From DATEUP01 sp035283065 (GTDB lineage Archaea > Thermoplasmatota > DTKX01 > DATEUP01): 18,367 bases of DNA. The DNA is taken from positions 1-18,367 of the forward strand of contig DATEUP010000105.1 of the NCBI GenBank assembly GCA_035283065.1. The letters are read 5' to 3'. The notes under the pieces were generated by a model, which was not told the origin of the DNA, searched no databases, and saw nothing but the letters and a program-made list of their open reading frames with translations. The translations under genes and the position numbers were made by a program. Shown piece after piece: positions 12,691 through 18,367 of the stretch; the first letter of the stretch is position 1; each line of letters opens with the position of its first letter.

Positions 12691-13395
12691 ATGGCCGGCC
12701 TCGTCGGAATCCGTGCGGAGGACATGGAGCAGGTCGATGCCCTCCGCCGCGCGAAGCTCGAGTGGCCCCAAGGTCTGCCGTTCATCCGCCCCTCGGTGCG
12801 CGCGCCCGTGCTCGTTGCAGCCGACAAGGGACTCGACTACAAGGTCGCCCGATTCGGGTTCTCGCGCCGCTTCATGTCCTTCAACGCGCGCAGCGAGAAC
12901 CTCACGCAGAGCAAACTCTGGAAGCGCTTCTTCGGGAAGCACCACGCGGTCGCCTGCCTCTCCTACGTCGTCGAGTGGATCGACGAGGGCGGAGCGAAAA
13001 CGCCCTACCTCATCGGCCGCAAGGACCGCCAGCTCTTGTGGGCGCCCGCGCTCGTGGGCCCCAGCCTCGACAGCAAGGAGGAATTCGGGTTCGCGATCTG
13101 CACGCGCCCCCCCAACACGTTCTTCTCCCATTTCCACGACCGCATGGTCGGCGTGCTCACATCCGACCTTGCGAAGGTGTGGATCAGCCCCGAGGGGCAC
13201 TCCGAGGAGGACCTGCTCGCCTGCGTGCGCGCGCCCGACGACGACGAACTTGCGGCCTTCAAGGTGAAAGGCGACATCGCCAAGCGCAAGAAGGGCGACT
13301 GGTCGGCCATCGAGACGCAGGGCAAGCCGGTCACGAGCGGGGACCTCGAGAAGCCTGTGGGCGGGAAGCCCAAACAGGCGCGGCTCGGCGAGTGA
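12691..13395 (+). CDS. SRAP-family protein (HMCES/YedK-like), copy 2, Cys2 replaced by Ala
   Basis: A 234-aa paralogue of the protein at 8024-8731, with about half of its residues identical and almost no gaps. It carries the same SRAP segments: FNARSE (Asn), YVVEWIDEGG (Glu), PYLIGRKD, APALV, and FSHFHDRMVGVL (His). Like copy 1 it begins MAGLVG, lacking the family's Cys2. The cysteines in FAICTR and in CVRAPDDDEL are conserved between the copies. The C-terminus is a basic, Lys-rich segment ending KQARLGE (KQARLGG in copy 1), which could bind DNA. It lies 58 bp after the flavoprotein gene on the same strand, with its own likely TATA element, and converges with the peptidase gene after a 39-bp gap. 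Enzyme activity on DNA is not assured. Confidence 0.88.
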   Translation: MAGLVGIRAEDMEQVDALRRAKLEWPQGLPFIRPSVRAPVLVAADKGLDYKVARFGFSRRFMSFNARSENLTQSKLWKRFFGKHHAVACLSYVVEWIDEGGAKTPYLIGRKDRQLLWAPALVGPSLDSKEEFGFAICTRPPNTFFSHFHDRMVGVLTSDLAKVWISPEGHSEEDLLACVRAPDDDELAAFKVKGDIAKRKKGDWSAIETQGKPVTSGDLEKPVGGKPKQARLGE

Positions 13396-13434
13396 GCGGC
13401 GCCCGTCGCCCAAGGTCGCCCGGGGCGGGGCACC

Positions 13435-15423
13435 TCAAGGCGCTTTGCCCTTCCGCTTGCGCAGAGCCACGAACGCGATAGCCCCAAGCGCCGCGGCCGC
13501 CGCGGCGCCGACTAGGAGCAGCGTCGCGTTTGCGCCGCCCGGCGCCGGCGGCGGCGTGCCGCCGGGTGGAACCCCGCCAGGCGGGACGCCGCCTCCGCCT
13601 TGCCCGGCCACCCCCTCCACTGTGACAAATGTGGCGCCTGCCGGGCGGTCGAACGTCAAGACGACCCAGCTGCCCTCGGCGGCCCTCGTGAAGTTGAGGG
13701 GCACGCCGTCGGCGCGGACCGTGATGTTGCTCGAGGCGACCGCCGCGGGCACCGTGACGCGCGCCGGTCCGCCCGCACCGTCCTGCTTCAACACGAGGAC
13801 ACTCCCTTCGGGCGCGGAAAGGACCATCGAGATGCCCGCCGCATCGACGGTCGCATTGTACGTGCCGGCCGCCGAGTCGACCTCCCACGTAATCGAGTTC
13901 GCGGCCTGCGCAGCCGTGAAGCGCCCAAGCTTCAGGGGGAACGCGGGCGAATAATCGTCCCGCATCCGATATTGGAAGGGTGTGATCGGCGCGCCTGCCG
14001 CCGCGGTGCCCGCCGAGGCCACCTCGTCCAACTCGACGCCGAAGAGGTCCGAGACGCTTGCCGAGAGCGTGTAGCTCCCGGCGCCCGTCCCGACGCCCGT
14101 GAGCGTGTAGTTGCCTTCGTTGACGGTGAAGATCTGGACGATCTGCGGCTCGGTCCCCGGCCCGGAGTAGAAGGCCCCGGTGGACCCCAGGTCGTTCACG
14201 ACCATGCCCGTCGCGTTGTCGTACCCCACGACATTTCCGTACGAGTCCTCGACCTTGATGTTGACTGGCGAGTTGGCCTTGAAGGTGATCGTCGCGTCGC
14301 CGGGGCCCATCCCCAGGAACTTGCACTTGTCCACCCCGAAGGCGTTGTCGCCCACGTAGTCCCAGTGGGGGCGGTCCTTGTCGCGGTACGGGCGGCAGAA
14401 CCCGTACATGGCGCCGATCCAGTCCAGCGTCTGGTTGTCGTCGGGCACGATCGTCATGTCGACCGCCCGCGCGTCCACGTGGGGGCAGATCGTGATCGGC
14501 TCCCGCCAGCAGACGAAGGGCACGGGGATTTGGTAGCCTCCCACGGAGTAAAGCTCACTCTTGATCGCGTGTTTGGCCACCTCGGCCTTCAGGCGGTCCA
14601 CCGATGTCGCCAGGAACGGCGCCAAGTCCGGCTGGCTCTGGATGTTGTTCACGAGTTCGAGCCCGCAGTGGCGCAGGTTCGCGAAGTGCCCCTGGTAGGG
14701 CGCCGCACGGTAGGCAGAGTTGATGCGCCCCGTATACCCCCAAGTGAGGAGACCGGCCTTGAAGGCCTCCGCCTTTTCCTTGAGGCCCCCCGGGGCCAGG
14801 TTCTCGGCCGTCCACTGGAGCGTCGCGCCGCCCTCCATCTCCGTGGCCTTCGCGACTTCGTCCGCACGCTTGCTCTCGTCGGCGACATAACGTTCGCCGA
14901 GCTCCTCGAAGTTCTTGAGCGGGCAATCCATCCGCGAGTACGTGAAGGAATTCTCCGTGTAGTGGTCGAAGGTGCAGTTCGTGTAGTTGCCATTGCCGTC
15001 CGTGTCGAAGTTGTAGTACTCGCCGCGCCGGTCCCCGACGATCTCGAGGTCGGTGAAGTTCGCGGTGAAGGGGGTTTCCCAGAGGTGCTCGAGACCGCAG
15101 TCAACCACGAGCTTGCTGTCGAGCGGATCACACCGGAGCATGGTGCCCTCGATGGAGGTCCCGTTCACGGTTCCTCGGAGGACCCAGCCCCTCGGCCCCG
15201 CGTCGCAAGCGTCCTTTAGCACTTGGGTGTCGAAGGTCCCCGCGCCGGAGTCGTCGATCAGGTCAAGGAAGTCGCCCTCGTCGGTCTTCCAAACGCCGGC
15301 GAGGCTCTGCGTCGGCAGCGTTGCGGCGCCTGCGGGCGCCGCTGGCCAAAGGACGCCAAGCGGCAGGAAGGCGAAGGCGACCATCAGGGCTTGCCATTGT
15401 CTGTTTCGGGACACGGGCGGCAT
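13435..15423 (-). CDS. Secreted, C-terminally anchored M15-like metallopeptidase
   Basis: A 662-aa surface protein. Residues 10-34 are a signal peptide (hydrophobic core ALMVAFAFLPLGVLW, then AGA). A Cys-containing beta domain follows (40-165), with sequons throughout. Residues about 215-358 carry the M15 peptidase signature: NSAYRA (R239), then PHVDARAVD with H315 and D322 in the family spacing HxxxxxxD, then YGFCRPYRDKDRPHWDY with D350 three residues before H353, as in M15 L-Ala-D-Glu endopeptidases (DxPHW). These would be the zinc ligands and catalytic acid. Beta-rich repeats fill 375-605, then a Gly/Pro linker (608-629), a membrane helix (633-653) and a basic tail. It probably cleaves peptides outside the cell, possibly bacterial peptidoglycan. 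The TATA centred 27 bp before the ATG predicts a leaderless mRNA. Confidence 0.82.
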   Translation of the reverse strand: MPPVSRNRQWQALMVAFAFLPLGVLWPAAPAGAATLPTQSLAGVWKTDEGDFLDLIDDSGAGTFDTQVLKDACDAGPRGWVLRGTVNGTSIEGTMLRCDPLDSKLVVDCGLEHLWETPFTANFTDLEIVGDRRGEYYNFDTDGNGNYTNCTFDHYTENSFTYSRMDCPLKNFEELGERYVADESKRADEVAKATEMEGGATLQWTAENLAPGGLKEKAEAFKAGLLTWGYTGRINSAYRAAPYQGHFANLRHCGLELVNNIQSQPDLAPFLATSVDRLKAEVAKHAIKSELYSVGGYQIPVPFVCWREPITICPHVDARAVDMTIVPDDNQTLDWIGAMYGFCRPYRDKDRPHWDYVGDNAFGVDKCKFLGMGPGDATITFKANSPVNIKVEDSYGNVVGYDNATGMVVNDLGSTGAFYSGPGTEPQIVQIFTVNEGNYTLTGVGTGAGSYTLSASVSDLFGVELDEVASAGTAAAGAPITPFQYRMRDDYSPAFPLKLGRFTAAQAANSITWEVDSAAGTYNATVDAAGISMVLSAPEGSVLVLKQDGAGGPARVTVPAAVASSNITVRADGVPLNFTRAAEGSWVVLTFDRPAGATFVTVEGVAGQGGGGVPPGGVPPGGTPPPAPGGANATLLLVGAAAAAALGAIAFVALRKRKGKAP

Positions 15424-15447
15424 AGCCGCCGCGAGGGGGGGCCCGCG

Positions 15448-15453
15448 ATATAA
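15448..15453 (-). promoter_or_regulatory. TATA box of the M15-like peptidase gene
   Basis: On the minus strand TTATAT (in GCTTATATCG) is centred about 27 bp before the ATG at 15423, separated from it by a very G/C-rich stretch without a Shine-Dalgarno. This is the spacing of a leaderless archaeal promoter. Confidence 0.65.
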
Positions 15454-15456
15454 GCG

Positions 15457-15470
15457 CTAGGCTAGCCTAG
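15457..15470. promoter_or_regulatory. Perfect 14-bp palindrome abutting the TATA box
   Basis: CTAGGCTAGCCTAG equals its own reverse complement and lies directly upstream of the TATA box of the peptidase gene, overlapping the place of the BRE. A dimeric regulator bound here would meet the basal transcription factors. It contains CTAG three times, a rare tetramer in many genomes. It lacks a loop and a T run, so it is not a terminator for the upstream gene. Confidence 0.5.
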
Positions 15471-15507
15471 ATCTCAGGGCGCCCGGGCCGGCGGAGGGCC
15501 GAGTCCA

Positions 15508-15678
15508 TCAATGCGCGTGGCCGTACCGGTGCGGGTCCGCCCGGAAGCGCTCGTTGCAGCCCTTCGAGCAGAAGTGGAACGTCCGCCCGTCGTGCTCCTC
15601 GCGCCCCGCTGCGCGCCGAGGGTCGACCATCATCCCGCATACCGGGTCCTTCGCCAAATCTGCCTTTGCTTTTTCCAT
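15508..15678 (-). CDS. Small YHS-domain metal-binding protein
   Basis: A 56-aa protein made almost wholly of a YHS domain: DPVCGMMVDP (11-20), then HDGRTFHFCSKGCNERFRADP with C37-x3-C41, and a C-terminal HRYGHAH. The three cysteines and the histidines suggest binding of a soft metal such as copper. The start is the ATG at 15678, preceded by GGAGG (complement of 15686-15690) at 7-nt spacing; the open frame extends to 15753 but would overlap the ATPase gene without conserved sequence. It lies 55 bp after the stop of the copper ATPase gene and is probably its operon partner, perhaps a metallochaperone or buffer for the pump. That role is inferred. Confidence 0.82.
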   Translation of the reverse strand: MEKAKADLAKDPVCGMMVDPRRAAGREEHDGRTFHFCSKGCNERFRADPHRYGHAH

Positions 15679-15733
15679 GGGGTTTCCTCCAAGTTCTTCC
15701 TTCCTGGTTGTCGCCCGCCGCCGTCCGGCGGCC

Positions 15734-17896
15734 TCACGCCGAAGCCGCCGCACGCGGCTCTGCGCGCGCGGGCACCGTGGTCGGCTTCCACCGGCCGAGC
15801 AGCATCGAGTTCATCGTGACAGTCGTCGAGGAGGCCGCCATCGCGATCGCCGCGAAAATGGGGTTGAGGAGCGGGCCCCCGAAGACATAGAGGATCCCCG
15901 CCGCCACGGGGATCAGCCCCACATTGTAGGCGAACGCCCAGAAGAGGTTCTGGCGGATCTTGGCGACCGTCCGCTTTGAGAGCTCCACCGCGCGCGCCAC
16001 ATCGCGCACGTCGTCGCGCAGCAGCACGATCCCGCCCGCTTCCTTCGCCACATCCGTGCCGCTGCCGATCGCAATGCCCACATCGGAAGAGGCCAGCGCG
16101 GGGGCGTCATTGATCCCGTCGCCCACCATCGCGACGAGCTTGCCCTCCTTCTTGAGGCTGGCCACGACCTTCGCTTTGTCCGCCGGCAGGACGTCGGCCA
16201 CGACCCGCTCGATCCCGACCTTGCGCGCCACCGCCCTTGCGGTCCGCTCGTTGTCGCCCGTCAGCATCACGACCTCGATGTTCAGGGCCTTCAGCATCCG
16301 GACGGCCTCAACCGCCGACGCCTTGAGCGTGTCGGCAACCCCGATGAGCCCCTCAAGGCGGCCGTCGACCGTCACGAACATGACGGTCTTCCCGTCCTCC
16401 TCAAGGGCGCGGACTCGCGCTTCGGAAGGTGCCGTGTCGACCCGGACCTGCTCCATCATCTTCCGGTTTCCGAGCGCGACCTGCTGGGCCCCCACGCGCG
16501 CCTCCACGCCAAGCCCCGGCAGCGCCTCGAACCCCTGCGGGTCCGAGAGCGCGACGGCAAGCTCGGCGCCCCTGCGAACAATCGCCTCGCCGAGCGGGTG
16601 CTCCGAGCCCTTCTCGACGGAGGCGGCGAGCCGCACGACCTCCAATTCCGACAGCGCCCCGAGCGTGGCGACATCCGTCACGGACGGCTCGCCCTTCGTG
16701 AGCGTCCCCGTCTTGTCGAAGACCACGACCTCGAGGTTCTTCGCCTTCTCGAGGAACTCGCCGCTCTTGATAAGGATCCCCGCCTGCGCCCCCTTCGCGG
16801 CCCCGATCATGAGCGCGGCCGGCGTCGCGAGCCCGAGCGCGCATGGGCAAGCGATGATGAGGACCGACACGAGCGTGACAAACGCCATGGCGAAGGGGAT
16901 CCCCGCGATGTAGTACCACGCGAGGAACGAGCCGAGGGCCACGGCAATCACCGCGGGGACGAAGTAGGACGCGACCTTGTCCGCGAGCCGCTGGATCGGC
17001 GTGTTCGAGACGATCGCCTCCTCCACGAGCTTCACGATCTGCGAGAGCGTCGTGTCCGCGCCGACCTTCGTGGCGCGGACCTTGAGCAGCCCCGTCTTGT
17101 TGACCGAGGCCCCGATCACCTCGTCGCCCGCGCGCTTCTCGACGGGCAAGCTCTCGCCCGTCACGACGGACTGGTCGACCGCGGAGTAGCCCTCCGCGAC
17201 GACCCCGTCGACCGGGACCTTCTCGCCCGGCCGCACGACCAGGAGGTCGCCGACCTTGAGCTCCTCCACGGGGACTTCCCGCTCGGCGCCCCCATCCTGC
17301 ACCCTCGCCTTCTTCGGCTGGAGGTCGAGGAGCTGCCGGATCGCCTCCGACGCGCGTCCCTTTACGATGTGCTCCATCACGTTCCCGAGCAGGATGAACC
17401 CGATGATCAGCCCCGATTCCGTGAAGTAGACCTCCGGGCCGCCCGTCGTCACCGAGGGCAGGACCCCCGGCGCGAACGTGACGATCGTGCTGTACACCCA
17501 CGCCGCCGTTGTCCCCGTCGCGATCAGGCTGTCCATGTTCGCCTGCTTGGCCATGATCGCGTCGCGCGTGCCCCGGTAGAAGCGGTACCCCCCGATGAAC
17601 TGCACGAGCGTCGCGAGGACGAACAGGAGGTAGTACATCCGGATGCCCGCAATCGGCATGTTCCACTCGTCCGAACCCACGATCTTCGGGTACAGGTACT
17701 CGAAGAACAGCGTCACGGACCCGAGCGTCAGGCTGAACGCCGTCATGACCCTCAGGTTCCGGTACTCGCGCTCCGGGAGCCGGAAGGTGATGAGGCAGCT
17801 CTCGCTGCAGAAGTAGTACTTCGTGCCGCGCCGCTCGGCGGCAAAGGGCGCTTTGGCCTCCTCGACGTACATCCCGCAGATGATGTCCTTGGCCAT
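15734..17896 (-). CDS. copA: Copper-exporting P1B-type ATPase with N-terminal YHS/TRASH-like domain
   Basis: A 720-aa heavy-metal P-type ATPase. The N-terminal 40 residues are a YHS/TRASH-like module (IICGMYV with C7; YYFCSESC with C30 and C34) in place of the common HMA domain. Core motifs: TGES (246-249), the metal-site CPC in TM6 (350-352), phosphorylated D394 in DKTGTLT, SEHPLG (431-436), GDNERT, and GDGINDAP (592-599). TM7 has YN (657-658) and TM8 MAASS (686-690), the residues that mark Cu(I)-type P1B-1 pumps. It would export Cu(I), possibly also Ag(I). The start is the ATG at 17896, with AGGAG (complement of 17904-17908) 7 nt upstream. Neighbours are a TRASH regulator upstream and a YHS protein downstream. 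The exact symbol is by family only. Confidence 0.95.
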   Translation of the reverse strand: MAKDIICGMYVEEAKAPFAAERRGTKYYFCSESCLITFRLPEREYRNLRVMTAFSLTLGSVTLFFEYLYPKIVGSDEWNMPIAGIRMYYLLFVLATLVQFIGGYRFYRGTRDAIMAKQANMDSLIATGTTAAWVYSTIVTFAPGVLPSVTTGGPEVYFTESGLIIGFILLGNVMEHIVKGRASEAIRQLLDLQPKKARVQDGGAEREVPVEELKVGDLLVVRPGEKVPVDGVVAEGYSAVDQSVVTGESLPVEKRAGDEVIGASVNKTGLLKVRATKVGADTTLSQIVKLVEEAIVSNTPIQRLADKVASYFVPAVIAVALGSFLAWYYIAGIPFAMAFVTLVSVLIIACPCALGLATPAALMIGAAKGAQAGILIKSGEFLEKAKNLEVVVFDKTGTLTKGEPSVTDVATLGALSELEVVRLAASVEKGSEHPLGEAIVRRGAELAVALSDPQGFEALPGLGVEARVGAQQVALGNRKMMEQVRVDTAPSEARVRALEEDGKTVMFVTVDGRLEGLIGVADTLKASAVEAVRMLKALNIEVVMLTGDNERTARAVARKVGIERVVADVLPADKAKVVASLKKEGKLVAMVGDGINDAPALASSDVGIAIGSGTDVAKEAGGIVLLRDDVRDVARAVELSKRTVAKIRQNLFWAFAYNVGLIPVAAGILYVFGGPLLNPIFAAIAMAASSTTVTMNSMLLGRWKPTTVPARAEPRAAASA

Positions 17897-17944
17897 GGGG
17901 GATCTCCTACGGGGGCATAGCGTTCACCCTACTTCCTCCTCACC

Positions 17945-17960
17945 CTTGACAATTGTAAAG
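17945..17960. promoter_or_regulatory. CopY-box-like dyad at the ATPase promoter
   Basis: CTTGACAATTGTAAAG is a 16-bp dyad with a single mismatched pair and an ACAATTGT core, close to the bacterial cop box TACAnnTGTA. On the minus strand it reads CTTTACAATTG, the only AT-rich stretch in the 88-bp gap, so it may overlap the TATA element. It would place the transcript start about 28 nt before the ATG, leaving room for the Shine-Dalgarno sequence. Confidence 0.5.
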
Positions 17961-17984
17961 CGCCGCTCCGGGGCTCGCGCCCGG

Positions 17985-18367
17985 TCAGTGGTGGTGCGCC
18001 TCGCCCCCAGGGCGGCCGCGCTCCTTGAGCGCTTGCGCGGCCCCGGCCCTGCGCCCCTTGCCTACCATCTTTGCGAGCCTGCCCGCCCGCTCCTCGAAGC
18101 CCGCCTTGCAGCTCTCGCAGCACACGAAGTGCGTGATCTCGCCGACCTTGACGCGCAGGGCCTCGTCTTTCGTCCGCCGCCCGCAGAACTCGCACTTCAC
18201 GGTGAGCAACACGCCGCGGTCGACGACCGCGAGCGGCAGGTCCTTGACGGTTTTCCGGATGACAAAGCTCTCGTAGGAGACGATGGGCTCGATCCGCCCC
18301 ACTTTCTCGTGGAACTCGGCCTCGAGCCCGCCGTCAAGCAGGGTGGCGAACGCCAGCACGCGGTGCG
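17985..18367 (-). CDS. TRASH-domain protein, probable copper-responsive regulator (5' end outside window)
   Basis: The frame is open to the right edge of the window; a GTG at 18359 is a possible start, but the codons before it (His, Arg) also read through, so the gene most likely continues beyond. The C-terminal part has a TRASH treble-clef domain: CEFCGRRTKDEALRVKVGE then HFVCCESCKAGFEER, i.e. C-x2-C and C-x3-C about 20 residues apart, and the tail ends in GGEAHHH. The preceding 50 residues (HEKVGRIEPIVSYESFVIRK) resemble the end of an Lrp/AsnC-like ligand-binding domain. Archaeal HTH-TRASH proteins such as Sulfolobus CopT control copper ATPase genes, and this gene stands 88 bp upstream of one on the same strand. 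The DNA-binding domain itself is not in view. Confidence 0.75.
   Translation of the reverse strand, partial: HRVLAFATLLDGGLEAEFHEKVGRIEPIVSYESFVIRKTVKDLPLAVVDRGVLLTVKCEFCGRRTKDEALRVKVGEITHFVCCESCKAGFEERAGRLAKMVGKGRRAGAAQALKERGRPGGEAHHH

Noticed and set aside
13600..15219. 539-codon frame antisense to the peptidase gene
   Set aside because: Arg/Val/Asp-rich low-complexity translation without motifs; the opposite strand has a signal peptide, M15 motif and C-terminal anchor.
16598..17920. 440-codon frame antisense to the copper ATPase gene
   Set aside because: Shadow of a gene with all P-type ATPase motifs.
1..18367. CRISPR array, insertion sequence or integrase with attachment sites
   Set aside because: No spaced direct repeats, no transposase or recombinase motifs and no tRNA 3'-end duplication were seen. 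The only long repeated sequences are the SRAP coding segments.

Overview
The window looks like a GC-rich archaeal chromosome segment, possibly Euryarchaeota/Thermoplasmatota, though the lineage is inferred and not proven. The archaeal signs are TATA elements centred 26-29 bp upstream of start codons at several genes (implying leaderless mRNAs), tRNA genes without encoded CCA, and archaeal-type families (DUF5678-like protein, TRASH-domain regulator, RHH/DUF3368 and RHH/RelE toxin-antitoxin pairs). A few genes that are probably internal to transcripts instead carry GGAGG-type Shine-Dalgarno sequences.

Left part (1-6.5 kb): a truncated receiver-like protein and tRNA-His on the minus strand; a large RND/MMPL exporter; a convergent two-gene unit (DUF5678-like protein plus retropepsin-like aspartic protease); tRNA-Glu; a divergent pair (hypothetical protein and HxlR/MarR-like regulator) whose starts lie symmetrically around one TATA sequence; and a membrane protein with an extracellular beta domain.

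Middle (6.6-13.4 kb): a DEAD-box RNA helicase, then a block bounded by two same-strand paralogues of the SRAP (HMCES/YedK) abasic-site protein family. Both keep the Asn, Glu and His positions but have Ala where the catalytic Cys2 should be. Between them lie a RelBE-like module, an RHH-UPF0175/PIN module, a PadR-like regulator, a SET-domain methyltransferase and a CzcO/FMO-like flavoprotein. Both toxin genes probably start with TTG inside a 4-nt TTGA overlap with the antitoxin stop.

Right part (13.4-18.4 kb, all minus strand): a secreted, C-terminally anchored protein with a complete M15 (D-Ala-D-Ala/L-Ala-D-Glu-type) metallopeptidase signature, preceded by a TATA box and a perfect 14-bp palindrome; then a copper-handling cluster made of a TRASH-domain regulator (cut by the window edge), a CPC-type P1B ATPase with an N-terminal YHS/TRASH-like module, and a 56-aa YHS protein. 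A CopY-box-like dyad (ACAATTGT core) lies in front of the ATPase gene.

The most notable observations are the cysteine-less SRAP pair, the archaeal surface M15 peptidase and the symmetrical bidirectional leaderless promoter.
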